This document shows positions 9,201 through 18,540 of a DNA stretch of 28,595 bases, in pieces. Source of the DNA: Cyclostephanos tholiformis (lineage: Eukaryota; Bacillariophyta; Thalassiosirophyceae; Thalassiosirales; Thalassiosiraceae); assembly GCA_036939975.1 (NCBI GenBank), contig JALLPB010000195.1, positions 1 to 28,595 on the forward strand, given 5' to 3'. A program made the translations under genes and the position numbers. The notes under the pieces were generated by a model. The model was not told the DNA's origin. It saw only the letters and a program-made list of their open reading frames with translations, and ran no database searches. Position 1 is the first letter of the stretch. Every line of letters starts with the position of its first letter.

Positions 9201-9709
9201 TCGATTTTCGCAATCTCTCTCTCTCCCTCTCTCGCTCCGGCTTTCCTATCACGGATATTGTGTCTCCCACCATTCTATACAACGATAACTTGGCTTGTGT
9301 GAATTGGTCCCGCAACATGACCTCCAAGGCGGCCCGTCACATCGAGCTTCGTGAAAACTCCGTTCGTGAGTGGGTCCGGGATCGCACGGTCGACGTTCGT
9401 CACGTTGCTGGCAAACTCAACCCCGCCGATATTTTTACCAAAGAGATGCGGGACGGCGCTCACTTTCGCCGCCTCAGGGATTCCTTCATGTCCCGTCATT
9501 CCGATTTCCTTCGCGATTCTCTCCTCGCGATACACCATGTGTTACCCGCAGCCGTCGCCCCGCCGGCGGCTTCTGCTTCCTACTGCTACCTCGCGGCTCT
9601 CTCTTCCTCATCTTTCTTTCGTACCCTCACGAACATCTCGCACTTATGCAGCGTGGGTCGATATATGCTACGCCGTTCCTTCGCCATTGTTCCTCCGGAT
9701 CTCTGCTGA
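3206..9709 (+). CDS. Copia gag-pol polyprotein (2,167 aa, intact)
   Basis: This single frame encodes all retrotransposition functions. Residues 1-350 are Pro/Ser-rich. A Gag-like helical region follows (about 360-560). A zinc knuckle of unusual spacing, C-x2-C-x7-H-x4-C, lies at 610-626. The aspartic protease has DSGA at 782-785. The pre-integrase segment carries HRAMGCRKFRNYK instead of a normal HHCC finger. The integrase catalytic triad is D1073, D1133 and E1169, with exactly 35 residues between the last two. Reverse transcriptase has the first Asp in GDCKNAF (D1628) and YVDD at 1724-1727. RNase H has D1932, E1985, D2027 and D2075 (NPADIFTK). About 90 further residues follow. There is no stop or frameshift between gag and pol, so the Gag:Pol ratio must be set some other way. 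A second in-frame ATG at 3239 is an alternative start. Confidence 0.95.
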   Translation: MLPRRSRRLQHMDPDGVDPHHDASPVAASAPGGVAMAPLLRRASRQGSPLILQVSAPPGSDDPDEFFYDALADVHEGDFAAARAFFVRHGHTVVYHECPDLATFHTLFPGAAINSLSSLPAGLIDEGHGILARQLVDLQDPPPPVTPPRSFVDRYVTRGFGAAPALAPATSPTTDARLAASSSSTLWSSPRPSTSRSSISRAPSPIHHATRRPDPDGVSSTSLPSQAGRLPASGASGFGQVRNVSSLPREVRFYPSIMAGGVGPHALASVASSVDDSIPPLRSLSHSDTRSLTSSLRSSLPRGSGGASVAVPSLPGLAQPLAVPPRVTLPPSDAPPHEAPAGLLSPPAPSIVPPAVARVDLLKLDSFKDPKSFLDSFETIQFYLRMPEFSTGHTDGSLTTDAANAEASRAWEGQLRLAVKDGTLRFLFENWGSQFHGKGFEMLDTLIRHCRPDTVSNAFASLLSLFNDVQGDAESPLAYRSRFDGLCLELLCCRVVLPQLLSVMLFLRGLHSRYVDILLQFRSGYKSIELATIDSVLSDVSFHDSFTLVEAKKGKPGGSSRASPLAPAAAAAHTDRQGTVWQTPFEWLATYGLKGIKSRWTRALAGTGICPICHRAEKPFHPPTQCPLLPELGLKLITCPPVTPSPAAPSPTQAKPAASPAPAVHVATTGTASSSGGANVAPSSLVASVTPLGDGDYDTDDDFCWDGDESGLAFGISHKLNSGVDAYVRPSCSHAQVLSTSPVASHTASGSIHLPRNLPALLQRLSLRSPHPPTGGRLAVADSGATDHMIPDKSSFVSYRSVSGLSVRMGNNSFIPVLGRGTAIFCLNAKRILLRNVLHVPGLTVPLYSLRKHMEQPGCGFLGSQSSGFLVYFPSFVLSVDTSVDCHLSYEPLGSSAPLATLHYAQPRCPPTYYPSEYVSSSSAASPSTSPPAVVEDDCSTCSNGPLPSSDSPAMVSASPSPPPPRDLLPMLPPDIARLLHHPGSSFPPVRPCDTANASDTKTHWSAEELHRAMGCRKFRNYKHLLQVSRDGEWVDGGEFPASLGSFATIPKAKRGAPLDRTKYRYLDAVHIDIAFGDCVSIGGFRYALILVDRATRYNWTFGLKDLSSIGILSALRLFRAAAGSLARCFYCDCDLKLFGTAISEYLIDNSSKIVSAPAKRQSANGLVESHWKTMVHMARAFLTEKQMPRTFWFYAITHAARLMNAIPGKYSGRLASPFLLVHGIGHDERTWVPLFSICYFHHERDGDIARSKLQAHTMDGVVLGRSPTSNALLVYNPRNKQYYEPDSYRLDPYRLPGSVYPGIRYDGGLFCCLLRDDNPQYEEKYPPGTRVEHLDPVSNRLVSGTVMDIPFPGDVSGDGSPRQMYTILFDDSTMASISLSDMSSMIPPPPVTSSPSTSSDALLPPFLQLNSRITYEHDGQYHKGWLHQQDGVYRFSYKSHVNKRKEEWGVPLPNLPTTWVDLCVQGILLPGHMSHSFLRSHSSSAPPTFDPVASFVSAVDLHRDCPPSLLKALADSHPDREIWLASFLEEKRGIQQLDTYEIITLGEYRALREKGAPRAIPTMCVLTIKKDELLRPLRAKYRIVVLGNHEDRVWSKSDKFAPVLRQDSLRFLASMAVSARRPLRQGDCKNAFCHGTLPPDEVTIVRPPSGDPDATPDEFWLLKQTLYGLRRSPRHWYDKINAILTSIGLTPSLEDPCLYTGFIHDPTTPDTSVTTCPLSLGLYVDDFVYFSEDPAVEHLFCRLLAERCSVDFMGIVEWFLGIHFSWRFTPSSVAVHLNQAGFAINLVKSFARHSRDITTSATPYRSGVPIDSIAPSLDADDSPAQIRRTQAYQSLVGSLGWLSCSTRPDISAAHSFLSSYAQKPATGHMKAALYVLHYVHSTHDYGISYTSDDVAPMHSYVHYPPDTDAEAYHDAVPPSLGPSNTISAYSDACWGSQLGGAVADGTLLPLFKFRSMSGGIVFKNGGPVGWFGERQDRTSLSSCEAKIRATCSTSKKVVDFRNLSLSLSRSGFPITDIVSPTILYNDNLACVNWSRNMTSKAARHIELRENSVREWVRDRTVDVRHVAGKLNPADIFTKEMRDGAHFRRLRDSFMSRHSDFLRDSLLAIHHVLPAAVAPPAASASYCYLAALSSSSFFRTLTNISHLCSVGRYMLRRSFAIVPPDLC

Positions 9710-9810
9710 CTTAGTTGCCCTTTCCGCACCTGTGGTGTGGGGGTTTGGCGCATGGATATTGGCGAGTGATAGGGACTCTTCCTCGCCCTGTGTTTCTGTT
9801 TGCTGGCCGC

Positions 9811-9822
9811 AAGGATGGGGGG
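9811..9822 (+). other. Polypurine tract of the retrotransposon
   Basis: AAGGATGGGGGG abuts the TGTTGG start of the 3' LTR. This is the expected position and composition for the plus-strand primer of an LTR retroelement. Confidence 0.8.
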
Positions 9823-9896
9823 TGTTGGTCTGTCCTTGGCCCAGTCTAGTAATACGGTAGAAGAGAGTAATCTAACGCTCACTTCTCTCACCAGCA
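9823..9896 (+). repeat. 3' LTR (74 bp)
   Basis: TGTTGG...CCAGCA, identical to the 5' LTR apart from one extra AG (GAAGAGAG versus GAAGAG). It is followed directly by host DNA starting CCCTCC, 58 bp before the RING gene start codon, so it now forms part of that gene's upstream region. Confidence 0.9.
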
Positions 9897-9954
9897 CCCT
9901 CCCCGGGGATTTCGTCCCTGATTTCGAGTTTAAGACCACTCGAATATTAATAGT
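9897..9954. promoter_or_regulatory. RING-side half of a probable divergent promoter
   Basis: Only 58 bp separate the 3' LTR from the RING start codon. The stretch is AT-rich near the ATG. It is likely 5' UTR plus the remnant of the original divergent promoter. No specific element is recognisable. Confidence 0.3.
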
Positions 9955-12009
9955 ATGGTAGTATCACGCCCGCGATCGCCCCTTCGTAACGAGAACGGCA
10001 TGTGCAATGAAGATGACAACGTCGACGACTACGTCGCTGTGGGAAACGGCGATGATGGCGATGAAGACATCGCCGACACACGTCGTGGCGACGAGGTGGG
10101 GGGGCGGGACGTCGTCGGGGATCATGGCGACGACGACGACGACGGCGACGACGACGGCGACGACGACGATCGGAAGCCGGCGGCGGAGCCTCGGGTCGAC
10201 GACCGCGATTATGACGGTAAGGATGAGGAGGAGGATGAGGAGGAGAGAGACGACGATGATCGCGATGATCGCGACAGGAGATTCCTCTGCTCCATCTGCC
10301 TCGACGTAGTGTCCGACGAGCCCGTCGTGACTCGATGCGGACACCTGTATTGCTGGCCGTGCCTTTACACCTGGCTGGAGCCGGGGATTGACGATCGCGA
10401 GTACCGCGCGGCATTCGGGGGCCAATATATCAACGATTATCACGACTATGACGACGGCGAGAGAAGAATGAGACGACGCGGGCGAATGGTGGGATCCCTT
10501 CTCCTCCAATCCTCCCCCCCCCGTCATCATAATATGTCGACGTCTAACCGACACCAGGAGTCGCGACGGCGCTGTCCCGTCTGCAATGCCCATTGCACGG
10601 TAGACTCCGTCGTGCCAATATACGTCAATAATCGCGGCGTCCGCCGTTGGAAGGATGTAACGAACGAGTCGTCGGGGGGGGGCGTGGCGGGTGGGGACGT
10701 ACTTCCGTCGTCTTCGTCGTCGCGGGGGCTGATGTCTGGGGAAGCGGACGTCGACGATCGATTAGGTATTGGAATGCGACGAATGTGCAGTCTCAACGAG
10801 GATGACAATAACCACAATGACGAAGGACGACGACGGCGGCGGCAGCGGGATCAACGAGGTCGTGACGGGTCCCCCCCCCCTACCGAGGCGACGCGTTCGC
10901 CAACGTTGTCGGGACGAAGTGGACGACGCACGGTCCCTAATGACGCCGACGAATACAAAAATAGCGAGGTCAATGACTACAACGATGACGATGGCTGCGA
11001 CTATGATACTCCGATCCATCGCAATACTAGTGGGGGGGGAGTCGCTGTGCGAGGGGAGGGCGGAGATTTTACCGACGGTCGCGATTACGACCGCGGTATG
11101 CGACTACCGTCCACAACGATTTCGACGACAACAACGACAACGACGGGCGTCGGCGTACACCAACGATTAGGCTCCCCCCCTCGTCCCACCTCACGCCTGC
11201 TTCCGAGGAACGATGCCGACCCGACCACTAGCGGGAGTTGGATTCTAGGCTCCGAGGCGGCTGTGGCCGCGGCCTCAACGACGTCCGCGCATCCCCCCCC
11301 GCCAGAACTCGACCCCGCGTTTTCCTCCTCATCTCCATTCCGGTTGGGTCTGAGGCCCCGTCGTCCCCATCCCGCGCAGCAGCACCAGCGGCGTGAGGGG
11401 ACGCCGCGGGATGATGTGGCGACATCATCATCTACGTTCGACGACGACCTCGATCGTCGTCTGGTACGACAACGACGGTACTTCGGCGGCAGACTGACGT
11501 CGGCGTTAATGATGATCGTCGATGCAATCGACAACGCCGCGACGAATGCGACTTCGATGACGGCCGGTATTGGTATGGGCGACGGCGGATCATCGACGGC
11601 GGATGGGGGCGGACAGCCCCGGTCGCGTATACCATCGTTGCATCGAACGGATGGTGGACAGCGCGGTGGGAGTGAGGGGTCATCGTCGTTGGGAGGAGAA
11701 GTCAATCGTTATCGTAATATTAATGACACCGCGAATGTAATAAGAGAAGAGGAGGATTCTTCACTGGCAACGGCGAGAGATTTTTTGTCGAGATTGGTGA
11801 GTTATGGTGCAAGACGAAGAAAAATCCGATTTGCTTTTGTTTTTTCGAATTGTGAAGTTTTTTATCGTCGAGGTTTGTACTGTCTTTTTCTTTTCGATAC
11901 TTTCCTTCCCCCGTCTCAAATGCCTTCCTTCAATCATTGCTCTATGATTCATCATGCGCAGTTGCTTGTTCTCGCATGCTTTGTCATTTTGTGTCTGCTG
12001 CTCTTTTGA
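9955..12009 (+). CDS. RNF5/RNF185/RMA-type RING E3 ubiquitin ligase with C-terminal tail anchor
   Basis: Exons 9955-11796 and 11962-12009 give 629 residues. A very acidic N-terminus precedes a RING with C112, C115, C128, H130, C133, C136, C207 and C210. [15 protein letters not shown] and, after the last pair, VVPIY are hallmarks of the RNF5/RNF185/plant RMA family, ER-membrane ligases of quality control. Seventy residues separate C136 from C207, where relatives have about 16. The middle is disordered (Arg, Asp, Ser, Thr). The intron (11797-11961, 165 nt, GTGAGT...GCGCAG, phase 0) is a multiple of three without a stop. Spliced, the end reads RDFLSRL then [15 protein letters not shown], a tail-anchor membrane helix at the very C-terminus as in the family. 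Unspliced, 55 residues would be added before the anchor. The start at 9955 is the first ATG; ATG 10000 is an alternative. It is divergent from the UBL/SIM gene. Confidence 0.85.
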   Translation: MVVSRPRSPLRNENGMCNEDDNVDDYVAVGNGDDGDEDIADTRRGDEVGGRDVVGDHGDDDDDGDDDGDDDDRKPAAEPRVDDRDYDGKDEEEDEEERDDDDRDDRDRRFLCSICLDVVSDEPVVTRCGHLYCWPCLYTWLEPGIDDREYRAAFGGQYINDYHDYDDGERRMRRRGRMVGSLLLQSSPPRHHNMSTSNRHQESRRRCPVCNAHCTVDSVVPIYVNNRGVRRWKDVTNESSGGGVAGGDVLPSSSSSRGLMSGEADVDDRLGIGMRRMCSLNEDDNNHNDEGRRRRRQRDQRGRDGSPPPTEATRSPTLSGRSGRRTVPNDADEYKNSEVNDYNDDDGCDYDTPIHRNTSGGGVAVRGEGGDFTDGRDYDRGMRLPSTTISTTTTTTTGVGVHQRLGSPPRPTSRLLPRNDADPTTSGSWILGSEAAVAAASTTSAHPPPPELDPAFSSSSPFRLGLRPRRPHPAQQHQRREGTPRDDVATSSSTFDDDLDRRLVRQRRYFGGRLTSALMMIVDAIDNAATNATSMTAGIGMGDGGSSTADGGGQPRSRIPSLHRTDGGQRGGSEGSSSLGGEVNRYRNINDTANVIREEEDSSLATARDFLSRLVSYGARRRKIRFAFVFSNCEVFYRRGLYCLFLFDTFLPPSQMPSFNHCSMIHHAQLLVLACFVILCLLLF
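11797..11961 (+). other. Stop-free 165-nt intron of the RING gene
   Basis: It has donor GTGAGT, a pyrimidine-rich 3' half and acceptor GCGCAG, with phase 0 on both sides. Its length is divisible by three and there is no in-frame stop, so retention would be tolerated. Removal places the hydrophobic tail directly after RDFLSRL, which is the expected family ending. Confidence 0.75.
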
Positions 12010-12920
12010 TTGAGACCAAATAGTCGCCTTCTAAAGTAAATTTATGGAAAGTTTACCATGCTCGGCGACGATATCCAAACAGCTACCTGCGTTCCGGAAA
12101 CTTGAGGGTGCTTCTTATACAAACCGATGGCAGCATCTTCCTGGAAGAAAAAATGGAGCGTTTGGGTTTTCTGATGAACATAGCCAGTTTTACGGCATTG
12201 ATACTCTGAACGCTCGTGAATCGTCCCGATGTTGAAGCTAAGAATGCCAACAAGGATGCTAACTCATTAATTATGACTAGATCCAGCTCTTTGATCGGAT
12301 TTTCAAGTCTTTGTCTTGCGTTAGTGTAACTCCGAATAATGTGTATTAGTAGACGACAATTCAAGGTCATGTTTAGCTCGATCTATATTCAAGACATTAG
12401 TCTCACTGTTGCTGTACTCTTTGCATGAGTGCAAGCTGGAATACATCATGTGCAGGCCAGGCTTTTGGCGCGAGTACACCTTTGAGAAACGTGAAACTCT
12501 GAAACTCCACCAAATCATAAATGGTTTGGATGTGCGATCATCCTTTGGCCTATCAACAATCGAAAATAGCTTTCCCCCTATCGAATGGGAAGAAATGAAG
12601 ACCAATTTTTCGTAGCACGCAATTGCCAGCCATGTGGCAGGGGCATCATCTTCACTCACTTCGACGAAGAAATCTCCCCAATAATATTACTATGCATCTA
12701 CGTACGACAATACGTACTTTACCTTATTTGATTCCCACGAAGATCTTATCCATATTCAAAAAATCGTTGGCTTTCCCCCCCCAACAAAGTCGAGCTCGGC
12801 TCTCCCTCGGCTCGCTCGCTCGAATTTTCGGGAGACGAAGTAGCAACAGGCAGGGTTGGTATGGTATGAGAGAACTCAACTCCTCGCTCAATAAAAAAAA
12901 AAGGGAATACGGACGAAATA
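12010..12920. other. Intergenic region, possible decayed coding remnants on the minus strand
   Basis: I see no supported gene. On the minus strand a stop-to-stop frame of about 120 codons (12686-12321) has fairly normal protein composition (for example AIACYEKLVFISSHSIGGKL) but no ATG. It overlaps another minus-strand frame (12370-12083) with PIKELDLVIINELASLLAFL. They could be fragments of one broken gene, but neither matches a family I know. The right end (about 12775-12920) is the upstream region of the next gene and carries a poly-C and a poly-A run. Confidence 0.3.
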
Positions 12921-15900
12921 ATGGAATATTCATCGACCAAGAAGGCGAGACTGCCAGGAATCTCCTTCGATATCGACTGCGACGGCGACTACGACGATGA
13001 TGACTACAATGACCACGAAGATGTCCACGTCGACGTCAACGGAGACGGCAATGGGACTACCGACGTCGGGGGGGACGTAACCATCAGTCCCACGACGCGT
13101 CGGCTTCACCAAACCGCGAACGCGCTAGTCGAGTCTGTGGGTGAGTCCGCGCTGGAGAGAGCAGAGGACGTCATTGCGTCCGTCGTTGGGGGCGTCATTA
13201 GGGCATTCAAATCGTCGTCATTGTCTTCTCCGCTGAGGAAGGTAACGGGGGAGGACGGTGGCCGGGGGTTGAATGGGAATGACGAAGACGAGAATGACGA
13301 TGATGAAGACGATGACAGGAGATCCCAGGCGGCGGGGAACGGGGAGCAGACAGCCGTGTTGGACGCCGCGGCGGCCTACATGGCGCGAATGGAAAGTCTG
13401 TACGCCGTCGATGCGATTGATGGCAATGACGGGGACCACGACAATATCGTCAAACATGGAGTGACAGCTGCGGAAGGGAACAAGACCGAAGCGCCCACAG
13501 ACTGCGGTGATGTCAATGATGATGGAGAGGAGAAGACGGGGGATGAGAACGAGCTGGAGGATCGCAATTACGGCGTAGAAGCAGGCGGCGACGAAAGGCT
13601 TCCCACCGGTGATAACGACGACGATGGTAGCATAGTCTCCCATGTCCACGACGAAGGGACGACCAATGTCGACGGTGGATTCGTTCTCCCTGGTAACGGT
13701 GGCAGCTGTGGCAATGGATACAATAGCGGCAGTAACTCGAAGAGCGGATGTTTTGCAACGATGGAGGATGAATCGAATGATTCGATATCATTCTTCATTG
13801 ACATCCATGATGGATTCCTACCCTCATTGAGTATTGACGATAGCGATCTAAGCATCACTGCGAGCTCGGCATGTGATGATTATGATGATGATGACTTTGA
13901 CACCGTCCTTGACGACGGGGCCATCGGCGATGATGAAGTCACGGCAAAAAATTCGAATGTTGGCCTAGATTATGAGAAGAACGAGTCTTCGAAGGTGCCT
14001 CCCCCCCCTTCTCTTTTCACCCCTCTTGCCCAGTCTCTGCCAGAGATGATAATATGCGACGATGTTTCGGCGAAACAATCCGCTCCTGCCAATGTCGCGG
14101 GTGGGCATGATGACGCTCTCGACGAGGAGGTTGCCTCTGAGTCGTCATTGTCGCTTCGCGGGACATGCAACGATGCGGAGACGACGACGGTTGAAATAGC
14201 AGTGATAACGACGCCGACTCGATCGTATGATGAGGAGATGAATGCAAGACCATCGCTGCATGACACCGGAGATTCCTCGCGACATGACTATGTGCCAACT
14301 TCACTTATGCGGATGCTCCATCGACAGGAATCGGAGCTTACGCGATTCATGTCGTCCATCGATGCGTTGGCTGCGACGCCCGAACGAATAGCAAATCGGT
14401 TGTTGACGGAGAATGACGACAATGATGATGACGATGACGTGAATTTGATGGTGGACATTGGAGATGACGACGAAAATGACCACTGTAATAGGTTGTTTAC
14501 TCCCGTCAAGAGAAGATTGATTCCGGAGGGCGATGCAAGTAGCGTTGATCACGATGGTAACGATATGTCTAGTGTCATTTCCAGGAGGAGGACAAAAGAG
14601 CCCTCCATATCAGTATACATGAGCGTTATTCCTGCCCATAGAGTTAACGGATTATCGCTGTCGGCCAAAGTCACTTCGCTAACGTCATCACTATTACCGA
14701 CACACTCTGAAGGTTTATTGCGACAATCTGAAAAAAGGAAAGTTGATGACTTGATGCCGCCTCCGCCCCAAGCGGAGGAGGTTTCGCTGTCAGCGTTGGT
14801 TCGATCATTTGATTCATCGATGCTCTTGGCGTCGCTACCGTCTGTCAAACATTCGCAGGAAGAATCTTTAACAGCAAATGCGACGAAAGCCATCGGTAGC
14901 AACGTCGACGAGACGTGGCGGCAACTGACCACCGGCGTGAAATCTCGAGAAGAGAAATCAGCATTGGTATCAATGGCGCGCGTTGTAGCTCTACAACAAG
15001 AGGACTTTGTTCCTGATCCTGAGAAGCGTCGTGCCGTCATTGACGACGATCTTTTGAACTACGATAACGAGAAATACTACAACGACGACGACGATATCAT
15101 ATCAAAACACATGAATCCATTATTCCAAGATGCTAATTCTTTCCAGATTGATATTGATAGCATCATCGAGCCGAGTAGATTAGTGCAGTCGGCGACCGCA
15201 GTCATAGCTCCCATGACAACTGTGATCAAACAGAAATATGATGTTGAGAATGAGGAGAGATTAATAGCAGCCGAAGCTGCCATGCACAACGGACCTGTCT
15301 TTTTCGCCGCACAGGATTATACGGAGAAAGAGAAGGCGACCATACTGACTGACTTAGATAGCACAGCGAGACAAGGCGCTGTTCTCAAGCGAGATTTAGC
15401 AGAGATGGGTCTGCTAGCAACGACTGAGATAGTAGAGAAGGACAATTCCCACCTGCATGAGTCCTTCGACACGGCGTTATGTTCCCTCGGGGCTATTGAA
15501 AGAGCAATAAAGAGTAATTTTGATGCGACAGAAAGGATCGGCCCTGTCAACGGTTATTCGACTTCTGCTAAGGATAATGTTAATTCACAACCTCCTTTGG
15601 TCAATGATTACACTGATGTTACAAATGGCTCAACTAACTGGTCTGAAATGCCCGGACGAAAGGATACGCGTGGAATTGCGAAAAAATGCAAAGAAATGGA
15701 GCCACCCAAAACCAATGCCATCACTGATTTTAGCTTAAAATCGGGTAAGGTTGGATGCAATGTTCCACGAAATAAAAATAATGGAGGCACAAAAGTTGAA
15801 TCTTCCGCATTTGCATATGCGTCAAATGAATTTGAAGAGAATTGTACGATCGACTATTGCAATGCCACAAAAAGTACATGTTCTCTTCATGACAACGACA

Positions 15901-18540
15901 GTGAGAAAAGTGCAACGTCTTCCTATCCCAAAGAATTATTTGGCAGTTTGCGCCTGGAGGAGGCCTCTGAAGCAAGGGTCCTAGTATCAATGAGCTCGGC
16001 CGAGGAATTATATTCTAACAGTGGAGAAAATTTCACCGAGGTCGAGAAAGAAAATTCGGGCTCATCAAAGCAGCACATTATATCAGGTAAAAGCCATAAG
16101 GATATATTGGAGGTTTATGCTGACATTCTCAGAATGGATTTACACACAATTGAAGGTGCCGCCCAGATAGCACATATTACGAACAGCTCGGATAAATTTA
16201 CTCATGAGGAAAACAAACAACCACCACCAAAGGAATATGACGAACAGCTGGGTGACAACGATGTTCCTGTCGATTCAGTCTTGATCGACGTGTGTGACCC
16301 TATTCAATGCAGCCAGGACATTCCTTTGATTGGCGACGACGATCGCGAAGACTCAAGACCATCTAGCGCCGCCACCAGGAAATCCGACTTTGATGAAAGC
16401 GTTTTTAATGAATCGATGTTCATGCCAAACTTGTCAATAGATGTAACAAATTCTCCGGAGCCAAAAATTGCCCTGTTCACAAGGACAGAGTCGATGCCGG
16501 CTATGTCAGAGGATGAAAGTGAAGGGAACCAGGATGATGATGACGATAAAGCCTTCTTCCCCAATCCGGACCATTCCACCAAGACGAAAGCAAACGCAGG
16601 AGCGAATAAATCGAGGTATGAAAAAGATCGCATCGCCCGTGCCAGGCTTCACTTACACATTGCCGACGAAAACGAGTTGGTGCTAGAGACGAAACCAGTT
16701 GCTCCAGACCGCTCGGCATCCCCTCCTACTCGTGCGAATACATCAAGGGTAATACGATCACCCATAAGTAAGACGGTTTTCACTGGTCAATCTTCGGCTG
16801 CCGATTTGACTCGAGAGGCCAAGGACAGCAGCGTTACTTTGATGGCAAACAAAGACGCAGTTTCTCGAATGAAATCGACGCTTTCGTTCTCTAGGGAGTT
16901 AAACCAACATCATAAGGTATCGTCTGGCATCTCAAAGCGTTGTGACCAACTCTCCAAACTTCAAACCAATCGCAAGAATGGTCCTCTTTGGAGTCCACCA
17001 TCGACGAAGAAACCGGCCAGGAAAAGGTCCAAAATTACAGTCCCAGTTGAAAGCTCATCAGCCGCAGAATGCGGGGAGAATATCAAGGCTTTTATGCTGC
17101 ATGGTCCAACTCCAGTCAGCCAACGAAGTAAGGTCGTCTCGGCGCCCTCCCAAAAGGCGAACCTCTCAATCAGAGGAATAAAAGGGAAATCAAGTAAATT
17201 TGCGGTCACGGCAACAGGAAAAGAGAACAACAAAGATGAAATCATTGTAAAGGCCAAGATGAAGCACGTAGTGGATACTTCATCATCAAGATCAATGAAA
17301 AAGTCTCTGGTCTCGATCACGCAAGACAAACGACAAACTGAAACGAGCCTAGGTAGGAACTCCAAAAAGGTAGTGGACATGGCGAGGCTAGATCGTCTGG
17401 CACGACCAAGAATTCGCCATTCAATAACGAAAATGGCTGATCCATCCCCCGTAAATAACGCCAAGAAGAATGCGACACGGCTAGAGGCTCCCCCTTCGTT
17501 CCTTTCTAGGCCGGTCTCATCGAGACATGCGATCAAATCAACTGCACAATTGGAATTGGAAGAGATGAAACGGGTCAAACCTTTCAAGGCTCGGAGGATC
17601 CTTGGTTGCTCCACGGAGGTAAAATCAAGGTTTAAAACAGCAACGCCACGACTCTTTGCTCCTACACTTGCCGCTGCATCATCGCTATCAGGCGATCCCA
17701 AATCGATGCTTAAACCATCAGCTGGTGCACGACCCCTCCCCTCTCTTTCAAGAACATCTGGATTATATAAGCCGACGCCTCTGCGTGAACAAGTGAGCAC
17801 TTTTGCTGAAAGTATGCAGCACTATTTGAATCACGGCCTTCGTGGTAGCACGCCTTCTTCGAAAATAGAATTGACGTTGAAATCCAAACCTCCATCTTTC
17901 CTCCATCGGCAGTCTTTGTCTCACTCGACCAGGGCCAGATCGTCGGAGGAAATTGAACTTGACGAGTGTAAAAAGCAATTTCGAGCGAGGACTATTGGTT
18001 ATGGTAGCAACTTACAAGTTAAACATCACAGTTCAGCACTGGAAAGAAAAGCACCGCTGCAGGAATGGTCACGAATGTCGACTCCTCCTCCTCCTTTTCG
18101 ACTTGGTATGCGCGCTGGGTGTGCCAGACCTCGTCCTTCGAGTACGGATGGTCTTGACCTGGCAAAAAAAACCAATTACTCCACTCGCTTGTTCAAAGCA
18201 TCTATCAGTACTGCGCATATGCATTACGAAGTTCCTAGACTGGGGAAGGATATATCAAACGCTGGAGAAGAAGATTTCATGTTTAAGGCGAAACCTGTCC
18301 CGAGGACAACTTGTATAGTTGCGGAGGAGAAAAAACAGCAACAAAAAATTTAACGCAACCTAACCCACCAAGATTGTCACTTACGATCATCGTCAGCAAG
18401 AGATCAGAAATGCTGATAACGCAATAAAGGACATGAAGGAACGGCAAAAGAAAGATATGGAGGAGGAAGAAATACGAACGCAAGGAAGAAAATACGCCGA
18501 TGAGGGTGGGTTTTGTTTCAAGGCTTATCCGAGCGGATAG
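12921..18540 (+). CDS. Very large acidic protein with TPX2-like F-x-A motifs; probable mitotic/microtubule factor
   Basis: A continuous frame of 1,810 codons runs from ATG 12921 to 18353. Coding sense resumes in another frame at 18373-18540 (DNAIKDMKERQKKDMEEEE, later GFCFKAYPSG). I infer a small intron ending at CCAAG (18372) after a CTAAC branch-like motif. The only phase-compatible donor nearby is the weak GTTGCG at 18318, giving 1,854 residues. The first third is Asp/Glu/Asn-rich. The basic C-terminal third contains repeated aromatic-basic motifs: KPFKARRI (F1555), QFRARTIG (F1687), FMFKAKPVP (F1788) and FCFKAYPSG. These resemble the F-K-A-R-P modules of TPX2-family spindle proteins. A KEN box (1434-1436) and a CDK-type site (TPVKRR, near 14505) fit cell-cycle control. 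If the splice is wrong, the protein ends at 18353. The family call is tentative; the gene is firm. Confidence 0.65.

Larger units (their letters stand above)
2809..9896 (+). mobile_element. Complete Ty1/copia LTR retrotransposon, diatom (CoDi-like) type
   Basis: This 7,088-bp element has two nearly identical LTRs, a leader of about 325 bp, one uninterrupted gag-pol frame and a polypurine tract touching the 3' LTR. The order protease, integrase, reverse transcriptase, RNase H marks it as copia. The LTRs differ only by one AG dinucleotide and the frame is open, so the insertion looks young and possibly still competent. Flanking 5-bp duplications do not match (GGATG on the left, CCCTC on the right). 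It sits between the start codons of the divergent UBL and RING genes. Its CT-rich coding strand contrasts with the GA-rich host genes. Confidence 0.93.

Noticed and set aside
9964..10593. Long minus-strand frame opposite the RING gene with Val/Ile-rich sequence resembling membrane helices
   Set aside because: It is the antisense shadow of GAC/GAT (Asp) codons, which read as Val/Ile on the other strand. The plus strand has real RING motifs.
16961..17800. 279-codon minus-strand frame opposite the TPX2-like gene
   Set aside because: No motif, and it lies opposite conserved-looking F-x-A modules; a chance open frame.
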